NCBI GenBank assembly: GCA_031267005.1 | Contig: JAIRZX010000191.1 | Span: 1 to 5,773, forward strand | Direction of reading: 5' to 3' | From: Deltaproteobacteria bacterium | GTDB taxonomy: Bacteria; Desulfobacterota; Desulfarculia; Adiutricales; Adiutricaceae | Length of the DNA: 5,773 nucleotides | Part shown: in pieces, positions 1 through 5,448 of the stretch | How the letters are laid out: the number at the start of each line of letters is the position of its first letter | Numbering within the stretch: the stretch's first letter is position 1 | Made by a program: the position numbers and the translations under genes | The notes under the pieces: generated by a model | Databases searched by the model: none | Told to the model about the DNA's origin: nothing | What the model saw: the letters and a program-made list of their open reading frames with translations, nothing else

Positions 1-553
1 ATAGACCATAATTTTACTATAGTTGATCTAAATTGATAAAAGTTAGCTTTTTATATTATTGTGCTCTATATCATCGACATAACCCCAGTCCCGTGTCGAT
101 TTATTGCGGCGGCGTCATAAATAGGAATTTCGGATTAACTGTTGTAAACATCATTTATTCAATTTCAAGGAAACAATGGCCCGGAACTCGTTTACGGTAC
201 CTCAAAAGACGCGCACCACAAAATCGTAACGGCCTGTCCTTCTAGGTTCACCGACTCGGGAAGCAGCTACGAGGGGGCGGCGTGGCAGGTCCCTTCAGAG
301 CAAAGGCTGGCAGATAGTATTCTTGAAGCCCCCTTCTGCATACGATGACAATGCCAGGGGAAACAACTATGTTGAAATCGCACCCCCGGCAACCATAAAC
401 TACAAAGCCGGGCAACCGTTCTGCCGGTCTTGAAGCGGGTCCGTACCCTCGGTCGCCCACGAAAGGGGAGCGAGGCGCGGGAGGCTCCCCTTCCCCTCTT
501 CGGGGGGGGCTCCCTGACAGCGGTGGACGCCAGTTTCACGTTTGAGGTTGCCT
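1..553. other. Non-coding region upstream of the ATPase gene
   Basis: No reading frame here has a recognisable domain or convincing coding character. Bases 1-180 are very AT-rich, with 11 G/C in the first 60 bases. Composition becomes GC-rich from about 245 to 540 and then AT-rich again at the promoter. A 17-codon frame at 176-229 has an AAGGA ribosome-binding-like sequence four bases upstream. It is too short to call a gene. I see no tRNA, rRNA, CRISPR repeat or transposase remnant. The GC-rich half contains the hairpin cluster listed separately. The sharp composition changes could mark the edge of inserted DNA, which is an inference. Confidence 0.5.
463..508. repeat. Tandem GC-rich hairpins
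   Basis: Two adjacent inverted repeats are visible. The first pairs AAGGGGAGC (463-471) with GCTCCCCTT (484-492), a perfect 9-bp stem with a 12-base loop. The second pairs CCCC (493-496) with the start of the G run (about 503-506) and can be lengthened by G-T wobbles. An alternative pairing of GGGAG (479-483) with CTCCC (510-514) would compete with both. No T-tract follows directly, so this is not a standard intrinsic terminator for the plus strand. It lies upstream of the inferred start of the ATPase transcript and so is probably not part of that mRNA. Its role is unknown. Confidence 0.5.
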
Positions 554-581
554 CTTACTTGATTTAGCTGTATATTATAAT
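554..581 (+). promoter_or_regulatory. Probable sigma70-type promoter of the ATPase gene
   Basis: A perfect TATAAT lies at 576-581 in a local AT-rich patch. The best -35 candidate is CTTACT at 554-559, 16 bases upstream, which matches TTGACA at only three positions, so promoter strength is uncertain. A start site near 588 would give a leader of about 80 bases before the ATG at 668. Within that leader, CTCC (648-651) can pair with GGAG at 638-641 or with the ribosome-binding site GGAG at 659-662. Confidence 0.5.
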
Positions 582-667
582 TTTTACGGCTGAATTAGGC
601 TGACGGGATAAATTCGTCGCAGTCCGCGTAAAATCCGGGAGCTTTATCTCCGATTGCGGGAGGGTCC

Positions 668-2383
668 ATGGCAGACAAGCCGACAAAACGTTTCAACACC
701 GCAGGGGTCTGCGTACCTGATGAACACTACATGCTCCCTGCCCTGCCGCGCCTCCCCGACGTAAGCGACATGATAGAGGGCAAATTCTATTTCGTCCTCC
801 ACGCTCCGCGCCAGTCCGGGAAAACCACGTGTTTGCAAGCTTTGACAAAGCAAATAAATTCCGAAGGTCGTTACTACGCCCTCACCTGTTCTCTGGAATC
901 TTTAAGGAATACCAACGACCCATTAACGGCTATGAAATATGCCGTCGAATTGATAAATTCTGAATTAGAATCCTCCGATATTGCTGAACTCAGCAAGCTG
1001 GCTTACGCTTTTGACGGCAAGCCGTCAATGAACTCTGCCGTAAGCATGGTGCGGCACCTGCTCAGGATGATTTGCCAGTCCTTGGACAGGGAACTGGTCG
1101 TCTTCTTCGACGAAGCCGACTGTATCCCTGAAGATCCTCTCGTATTGTTCCTGGGCCAGATAAGGACGGGCTATCTCGCCCGTTCCCTTTCGAAGTCCAC
1201 AAAATTTCCGCGTTCGATGGCCCTTGTCGGCATGCGTGACATAAGGGACTATTTGTACAGAGTCCGGCCAGAACAGCAGTCAACCGGATTGGCCAGCCCG
1301 TTCAACGTAAAAAAGAAGTCGCTAACCCTTTCCAATTTCACTATGGACGAGATAAAGAATCTCTACTGCCAGCACACTTCGGAAACAGGGCAACTTTTCG
1401 AACCCTCCGCCTTCGAAAGGGCCTGGGATTTGACCGAAGGCCAGCCCTGGCTGGCCAACGCACTGGCCGACGATGTCATAGTCGAACGCTTTAAGAACGA
1501 TTATTCAAGAAACATTACGGAAACCGACATCGAGCTGGCCGCCCGCTCCCTTATCCTGCGGAACGACACCCATTTTGACTCTCTCATGGAAAGACTTAAG
1601 GAGCCAAGGGTAAGAAGAGTGATTGCCCCGGTCATTATCGGGGCGCCTTCTTTTCCGAAAGGCGTTTCGAAAGACGATATTAAATACGCTATTGATCTTG
1701 GACTCCTGAAACCCGGCTCTGCCTCCGGAGAGTTCTACAAGCCTTCCAATCCTATCTACCAAGAAATAATTGCCAGGGCCATGACCTGTGACCTCCAAGA
1801 ACATATGCCAGATGATTTGGCCAACAAGTGGATGGACGGCGAACGGCTCGACATGGACGGCCTTCTCAAGGCCTTTCAGGTTTACTGGCGCGGAAACCGC
1901 GAAGCCCTTAAAGAAAACAACGCAATTGAAACGCTCGTGTTTAACAGTGTCAAACAATCAGTGGAAAATTTTAAGCAGGACAAAAATTTTAATGAAATTT
2001 CAGATAAAATTTCTCTTAAAATTAAAAACGAAATAACTGCATTAATCAACGAGTCGTTCGCTCATCTCGTATTATTCGCTTACCTGCAAAGGGTTATGAA
2101 CGGCGGGGCCGACTTCATCGAAAGGGAGTACGCCTTGGGAAGAACCAGGGTAGATATTTGCGTTGGCTACAAAGGCCAGAGCTATCCGCTGGAATTGAAA
2201 ATCAAGGGCGTCAAGAGCCGGGAAAAAAGTTACGAGCAACTCTCAGGCTATATGGATACATGCGGATCCTCAACCGGCTGGTTGGTCGTTTTCGACAAAA
2301 ATTTCAAAAAGCCTTGGGGCAAGAAATTGTTCTGGGAGACGGTAGAACGCAAAGGCAAGACAATTCACGTAGTGGGTTGCTGA
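668..2383 (+). CDS. AAA-like P-loop ATPase with C-terminal PD-(D/E)XK nuclease-like domain
   Basis: This 571-residue protein is predicted to be a soluble ATPase fused to a nuclease-like domain; I see no signal peptide or membrane segment. An N-terminal FNTAG motif (about 9-13) precedes a Walker A, APRQSGKT (46-53, Lys52), and a Walker B, LVVFFDEAD (143-151, Asp148/Glu149). Family signatures follow: GMRDIRDY (188-195), SPFNV (210-214), LYCQHT...TGQ (232-242) and EGQPWLANAL (257-266). These match what I know of the AAA-like (AAA_35-type) family, whose cellular role is not established. Residues about 325-380 look like a winged helix. The C-terminus has REYALGRTRVD (Asp496), PLELK (Glu509, Lys511) and EQLSGYMD (Gln524), the D...ExK...Q layout of PD-(D/E)XK nucleases. 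The start is the ATG preceded by GGGAGGG with a 4-base gap after GGAGG. Residues about 430-460 are an AT-rich, Lys/Asn/Ile-rich stretch that I believe most relatives lack. Family assignment is firm; nuclease activity is inferred from motifs only. Confidence 0.9.
   Translation: MADKPTKRFNTAGVCVPDEHYMLPALPRLPDVSDMIEGKFYFVLHAPRQSGKTTCLQALTKQINSEGRYYALTCSLESLRNTNDPLTAMKYAVELINSELESSDIAELSKLAYAFDGKPSMNSAVSMVRHLLRMICQSLDRELVVFFDEADCIPEDPLVLFLGQIRTGYLARSLSKSTKFPRSMALVGMRDIRDYLYRVRPEQQSTGLASPFNVKKKSLTLSNFTMDEIKNLYCQHTSETGQLFEPSAFERAWDLTEGQPWLANALADDVIVERFKNDYSRNITETDIELAARSLILRNDTHFDSLMERLKEPRVRRVIAPVIIGAPSFPKGVSKDDIKYAIDLGLLKPGSASGEFYKPSNPIYQEIIARAMTCDLQEHMPDDLANKWMDGERLDMDGLLKAFQVYWRGNREALKENNAIETLVFNSVKQSVENFKQDKNFNEISDKISLKIKNEITALINESFAHLVLFAYLQRVMNGGADFIEREYALGRTRVDICVGYKGQSYPLELKIKGVKSREKSYEQLSGYMDTCGSSTGWLVVFDKNFKKPWGKKLFWETVERKGKTIHVVGC
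1979..2038 (+). repeat. Degenerate 12-bp (four-residue) repeats inside the ATPase gene
   Basis: In frame, the protein reads as four-residue units NEIS, DKIS, LKIK and NEIT (residues 442-457), preceded by the looser DKNF (438-441). In DNA each unit centres on an A-run/T-run junction. Junctions fall near 1986, 1997, 2009 and 2021, so the A-tracts recur every 11-12 bp. Bases 1981-2040 contain only 11 G/C in 60, far below the rest of the gene. The segment probably forms a charged helix linking the ATPase half to the nuclease-like domain, and the DNA may be bent. It looks like a local repeat expansion or insertion rather than conserved domain sequence. Confidence 0.6.
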
Positions 2384-2710
2384 TTTTAACTTTTGTTGTG
2401 CCGCCATACCCGGCATAGCCGTTGAAGATTTGCAGTTACCATATCTTGAAGGGATAAAATTTCGTCTCCGGCAACTCTCATCCCCGTACCGTAAAAATGG
2501 GAAAACCATAGATTTTCATCCAATTACAGTTAAGGAATACAGCAGTACCAGTAATTGTTTACATCGCCGTATCCAGTCCTTCCTGCGCTGGGGAAGAGCG
2601 CGTCCGCGCCTCCGAATTAACCGTATGATAACTGATATGCTTCGGAGACGCCCGTTCCGGTATCTCTTGCCGTCGGGTAGGAGAAGGCATCGCTGGGATG
2701 GCTCTTTAAG

Positions 2711-2733
2711 AAGACCGGTCGCGAGACGGTCTT
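2711..2733. repeat. Inverted repeat, 7-bp stem
   Basis: AAGACCG (2711-2717) pairs with CGGTCTT (2727-2733) around a 9-base loop. No T-tract follows on either strand, so it does not read as a terminator. It is one of several stem-loops in the non-coding region downstream of the ATPase gene. Confidence 0.45.
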
Positions 2734-2885
2734 ACGGATTGAGGCCGGGACACGCGGCGGGCGCCCCCCCCCCCATGGGACACCTTTGGAGACGGCAAAC
2801 CTCCTTCAGGAGGGACGCGCAATTTTTTTTCGCTGGCGTCCTTAGAGTTCCGCCGGGCCACGTTTCCGCCAGGCTATCCGGTGTC

Positions 2886-2934
2886 TCCGCTACGGCTTAG
2901 CGGAAAGCGAAGCTCCGGGCCATGACGCCCGGAG
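2886..2934. repeat. Pair of tandem stem-loops
   Basis: TCCGCTA (2886-2892) pairs with TAGCGGA (2898-2904) around a 5-base loop. Nine bases later CTCCGGGC (2913-2920) pairs perfectly with GCCCGGAG (2927-2934) around a 6-base loop. Two compact, perfect stems so close together suggest structured RNA or protein-binding DNA. Neither is followed by a T-tract on the plus strand. Confidence 0.55.
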
Positions 2935-3165
2935 GCAGGGCCCGCCACCCTCCGCGCTGCGGAACCGCCGCGGGTCCGGGGGCATCCGCGAGCGGCTTGA
3001 CTGAAAGCCTGCACGGTTGCCGCTGTAAATGAACCATGCGCCTTGGCGGCCGCCGAACGCCGCGCGGGAGACAGGCGGACGGGCACTCAATTATCGAGGC
3101 CTGGCAACGCCGCCCAACTGCACGGTACGCCTTTCGAGGACGGAGTCGGCGCATACGGGCATCGC

Positions 3166-3190
3166 CCTGGCGCCAGGCTCCGTCGGAGCC
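3166..3190. repeat. Overlapping palindrome and hairpin
   Basis: CCTGGCGCCAGG (3166-3177) is a perfect 12-bp palindrome. It overlaps by two bases a second inverted repeat, GGCTCC (3176-3181) with GGAGCC (3185-3190) around a 3-base loop. They are mutually constraining structures if transcribed. A perfect even palindrome could also be a dimeric-protein site. No function can be assigned. Confidence 0.5.
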
Positions 3191-3368
3191 GTTTATCGCT
3201 TAGACGCAAGGGGGGGCAAAGGACTGGCCGGGCTTGTGTGTGTGGGGGGGGGGGGCTGAACAGTCCCCGCCGTGAAGCAAAGGTAACACCATTTGTTTAT
3301 AGCGCGAAAAAAAATTGAGAATTACAGATCAGCCAATAGAACATTCCGGACTAAACACCAATTTATTT

Positions 3369-4559
3369 TTATACAACTGGTACACCGCGTCGAGAACCCT
3401 GCGGCGCTTGCGCCAAAAACCTCTCCGTAACCAGGAAATTCCCCGCCCGAAGGGGCGACAAGCCTTCCAAGGCAGCCTTTACGGCCGCGGCGACGTGCCA
3501 GGCCAGGACCGGAGGCACGGCGTTCCCTATCTGCCGTTCGGTCTCCCTGAGCTTGGAAGCGAACCTGAAGCCGTCAGGGAAGGACTGGAGCCTCGCCGCC
3601 TCGCGCATGGAGATGCGCCGGGGCAGGCTGTAGTGAAAATGGATGTTCCCGTGGCATTCGGCCCTCACGGTAAAGCCGGGGCGGTCGGCCAAAAGCCTCC
3701 TGGAGCCCTGTTCGGGGCTCTCGCGGGCGAGGCTCCAGACGTGGGAGAAGCCCGGATCCGCCTCCAGGGCCTCCAAATCGCCTATGGCCTCCCTGGCCGT
3801 GACCCGCTTCCCCGCCGTCGGCCGAGGCGGGCGGAAGGCGGCCTGATCCGCCCGCGTGCCCACTATGAAGACCCTCGTTCTGGTCTGGGGCACCCCGTAG
3901 TCGGCGGCCTGGTAGGCCCGTGCATGCACGGAGTAGCCAAGATCCCCGAAATCGGAGAGGATCTTCGCGAACGCCGCCGCGTGCCGCTTCATGAGTATCC
4001 CGCCCACGTTCTCGGCAACGAAGGCCCTTGGCCCGAGCCTTCCCACCGTCTCCACTATGGCGGCGTAAAGCGCGCTCCGCTTGCCGTCCAAGCCCAGCAT
4101 CTTCCCGTTTACCGAGATGTCCTGGCAGGGGAAGCCGCCTATCACCAAATCAGCGGACGGGGGCATCGACGCCATGGCGGCGTACACGTCGCCCGTTACC
4201 ACGCGATCGCCAAAGTTCAGGCGGTAGGTGTCGCAGGCGGCCGGGTTTGCGTCGTTCGCCCAGACGACCTCCATGCCCGTCTCCGGGTACCGCCTCCCAA
4301 GGAACTCGAAGCCACCCGCGAAGCCCAGATCCATGCCCCCGCAGCCTGAGAACAGCGAGACGACGCTCAGGTAGCCGCCGGTAGCCGCGGACGGCTTGGA
4401 GGCCGTCGGGCCGGCGGCGGCCGGGGAGCCCCCGCTTCCCCCGGAGCGCTCGGCTCCCCCGGACAAGGGGGGCTTCTTCCGGGAAGCGGGGATTTCCGCG
4501 CCGACACTGGCGGGGCGGGGGAGGGAGCCAATCCCGTAGGGAGAATCAGGCGAAGACAT
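3369..4559 (-). CDS. DNA (cytosine-5-)-methyltransferase, apparently solitary
   Basis: This 396-residue enzyme is predicted to transfer a methyl group from S-adenosylmethionine to carbon 5 of cytosine within a specific DNA sequence. All main C5-methyltransferase motifs are present in order: motif I FSGCGG (70-75), motif IV GGFPCQDIS (141-149, catalytic Cys145), ENV (183-185), motif VIII QTRTR (225-229), motif IX RRISMREAARLQSFPD (314-329) and motif X QIGNAVPP (343-350). The target-recognition region between VIII and IX is short, about 75 residues; the recognised sequence cannot be read from it. Residues 1-60 are a Ser/Pro/Gly/Ala-rich extension without a motif, longer than most relatives have before motif I. 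The ATG is the only good start: AAGAGG lies four bases upstream and the next methionine (76) is inside motif I. No restriction endonuclease lies beside it, so it may be a solitary regulatory or phage-type enzyme, or part of a restriction system whose nuclease lies outside the window. Confidence 0.95.
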   Translation of the reverse strand: MSSPDSPYGIGSLPRPASVGAEIPASRKKPPLSGGAERSGGSGGSPAAAGPTASKPSAATGGYLSVVSLFSGCGGMDLGFAGGFEFLGRRYPETGMEVVWANDANPAACDTYRLNFGDRVVTGDVYAAMASMPPSADLVIGGFPCQDISVNGKMLGLDGKRSALYAAIVETVGRLGPRAFVAENVGGILMKRHAAAFAKILSDFGDLGYSVHARAYQAADYGVPQTRTRVFIVGTRADQAAFRPPRPTAGKRVTAREAIGDLEALEADPGFSHVWSLARESPEQGSRRLLADRPGFTVRAECHGNIHFHYSLPRRISMREAARLQSFPDGFRFASKLRETERQIGNAVPPVLAWHVAAAVKAALEGLSPLRAGNFLVTERFLAQAPQGSRRGVPVV

Positions 4560-4597
4560 CGTGCCTCTTGACGGCGAAAGGAGGGGGAGAAACCGGG

Positions 4598-4676
4598 GGT
4601 ACCGGAATGAATCTTATGGAATCGAGTTTTATCAGGAGGGCGAACCGGGATAATTGAGGCGGTATCGGGATGAATC
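4598..4676. repeat. Diverged direct repeat upstream of the methyltransferase gene
   Basis: GGTACCGGAATGAATC (4598-4613) recurs as GGTATCGGGATGAATC (4661-4676), 14 of 16 bases identical with a 63-base offset. A weaker third resemblance, ACCGGGATAATTG, starts near 4644. The repeats lie 39-117 bases upstream of the methyltransferase start codon, in its likely promoter or leader region. They could be operator sites, since C5-methyltransferases often control their own expression, or remnants of an intergenic repeat. I could not find a clear promoter here. Confidence 0.4.
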
Positions 4677-4765
4677 CGGCGTAAAGCCGAAAAGGCGGGT
4701 AAGGCCCTGCAAAATGCTGCACGGGCCCGGACGCCCGGGACCGGGGGGGATTCAGGGACTCCGCC

Positions 4766-4798
4766 AACAAGAAGCAAGGGCGCCGGAAACGCGCCCCT
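4766..4798 (-). terminator. Probable intrinsic terminator of the small PH-like gene
   Basis: Reading the minus strand after the stop codon, GGGCGC pairs with GCGCCC (plus-strand 4791-4796 and 4778-4783) around a 7-base loop. A G-T wobble and an A-T pair can extend the stem. It is followed by the T-rich stretch TTGCTTCTTGTT. The position, about 25 bases after the stop codon, suits transcription ending for the small gene. It implies that the methyltransferase gene is transcribed separately. The T-tract is interrupted, so termination may be incomplete. Confidence 0.5.
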
Positions 4799-4820
4799 TC
4801 CGCTCCCGCGGAGTCCGGGG

Positions 4821-5339
4821 CTAGCGCTTTTCGTCCACCTCCAGCCCGAAGACTTCGTCGGGCACTGCGGCCTCGGCGGCCTTCTCGGCGTCGGCGAGCC
4901 GCGCCGGCTTCCTGCGGTCGAGGCTGGGTACCGGGCGATCCAGGTAGAGGGCCTGGATGTCCCGGGCGAAGGAGAGGATGTTCTCGCGCTCCAGGCGCTT
5001 GAGGTACCTGAAGGTCATCACGAACTGGTCGTCAATGTGGAGCTGGGAGCCGTTCAGCTCAATCGTGCGGTCGTTTAGGAAGTCCCAGTAGAACCGGCTG
5101 GCCCCCTTGCCCCTCCCGAACATGGCGTACTTGGACACGAGTATCCCGTTGGAGCAGTTGCGGAAGAAGGTGTCGTCGTAGACCATCAGGACCGAAGCTT
5201 CGTCCTGGACCTCGTGGGCGTACTGGCCCATCGCGTCCAGGAGCTTGATCCTCGGGATGTTAGGCTTAAGGAAAAACCTCTTGGAGCGGCACAGCCCGGC
5301 GTACCTGCGCAGTAGTTTGGAAAGCTTCTGATCGTCCAT
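4821..5339 (-). CDS. Small protein of unknown function, possible PH-like fold
   Basis: I do not recognise this gene by name. From the ATG at 5339 it encodes 172 residues with no signal peptide or membrane segment, so it is probably cytoplasmic. Residues 1-45 are a basic helical segment. Residues about 48-113 alternate hydrophobic strands with polar turns: LMVYDDTFF, GILVSKYAMF, FYWDFL, RTIELNGSQLHIDD. This pattern, a tolerant D-x-T-F-F...G-I-L-V-S-K start followed by a W/Y-D strand and I-x-L-N-G-x-x-L-x-I, resembles bacterial PH-like domains. A helix (LKRLERENILSFARDIQALYL, about 113-133) could close the barrel. The last 40 residues are charged and probably disordered. An in-frame GTG at 5384 would add 15 residues. 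I prefer the ATG because AGAGG lies three bases upstream and the extra residues look unstructured; the GTG has AGGGG only 11 bases away. A near-consensus promoter lies upstream. The gene is very likely real; the fold is an inference from pattern alone. Confidence 0.75.
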   Translation of the reverse strand: MDDQKLSKLLRRYAGLCRSKRFFLKPNIPRIKLLDAMGQYAHEVQDEASVLMVYDDTFFRNCSNGILVSKYAMFGRGKGASRFYWDFLNDRTIELNGSQLHIDDQFVMTFRYLKRLERENILSFARDIQALYLDRPVPSLDRRKPARLADAEKAAEAAVPDEVFGLEVDEKR

Positions 5340-5418
5340 CAGCCTCTGGGCCCTTCCGGAACCTTGCGCCCCGAGGATCCCCACCGGCGCCGCGGCCCCT
5401 GACTTCTTTTGTGCCTAA

Positions 5419-5448
5419 GATATATAGTCCGGAGCCGATCGTTGTCAA
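5419..5448 (-). promoter_or_regulatory. Near-consensus sigma70 promoter for the small PH-like gene
   Basis: On the minus strand, a perfect TTGACA -35 box (plus-strand 5443-5448) is followed by the alternating TATATATC. TATATA begins after 16 bases, ATATAT after 17 and TATATC after 18, all acceptable spacings. It is an AT-rich island in otherwise very GC-rich DNA. A start site near 5413 would give a leader of about 30 bases to the GTG at 5384 or about 75 bases to the ATG at 5339. Confidence 0.75.

Larger units (their letters stand above)
2820..3317. repeat. 498-bp GC-rich block bounded by a 14-bp inverted repeat
   Basis: CAATTTTTTTTCGC at 2820-2833 is the exact reverse complement of GCGAAAAAAAATTG at 3304-3317. 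The match does not extend outward, and I see no target-site duplication beside it. Eight of the fourteen bases are a T/A run, so chance similarity is quite possible. The interior is GC-rich, has no credible gene, and carries the tandem hairpins at 2886-2934 and palindromes at 3166-3190. The arrangement resembles a small non-autonomous mobile element, or two unrelated poly-T sites bounding a structured region. The left copy also lies in the loop of a separate GGACGC/GCGTCC hairpin (2814-2819/2837-2842). Confidence 0.35.
2384..3368. other. Approximately 1-kb non-coding region between convergent genes
   Basis: This interval separates the ATPase gene (+) from the methyltransferase gene (-). The first 250 bases are moderately AT-rich; from about 2580 it becomes GC-rich, with an eleven-C run at 2764-2774 and a twelve-G run at 3244-3255. 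I translated parts by eye and found no recognisable protein or clear pseudogene. It holds several strong inverted repeats, the best of which are listed separately. The ATPase gene has no convincing intrinsic terminator: TGCCG/CGGCA (2399-2403/2411-2415) lacks a following T-tract. A structured RNA or a non-autonomous element is possible, but I could not match a known class. Confidence 0.5.

Noticed and set aside
33..245. 70-residue open frame at the AT-rich left end
   Set aside because: It has no ribosome-binding site or recognisable motif and runs across AT-rich DNA of different character; chance is a sufficient explanation.
267..539. Minus-strand 90-residue frame in the GC-rich leader region
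   Set aside because: It overlaps the hairpin cluster, is Arg/Pro-rich, competes with another frame on the same strand, and shows no domain.
2801..2830. Hairpin plus T-run as an intrinsic terminator of the ATPase gene
   Set aside because: CCTCC/GGAGG is separated from the eight-T run by several GC-rich bases and lies over 400 bases after the stop codon, so it lacks the usual adjacent T-tract geometry.
2430..2900. 156-residue plus-strand frame after the ATPase gene
   Set aside because: It has no ribosome-binding site, is extremely Arg-rich, runs through an eleven-C homopolymer and hairpins, and resembles no protein family.
3304..3330. Poly-T on the minus strand as the methyltransferase terminator
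   Set aside because: There is an eight-T run on the minus strand, but no GC-rich stem directly before it.
3315..4349. 344-residue open frame on the plus strand
   Set aside because: It lies opposite the methyltransferase, whose motifs are complete. It is Arg/Gly/Pro-rich, has no domain, and is explained by the low stop-codon frequency in GC-rich antisense DNA.
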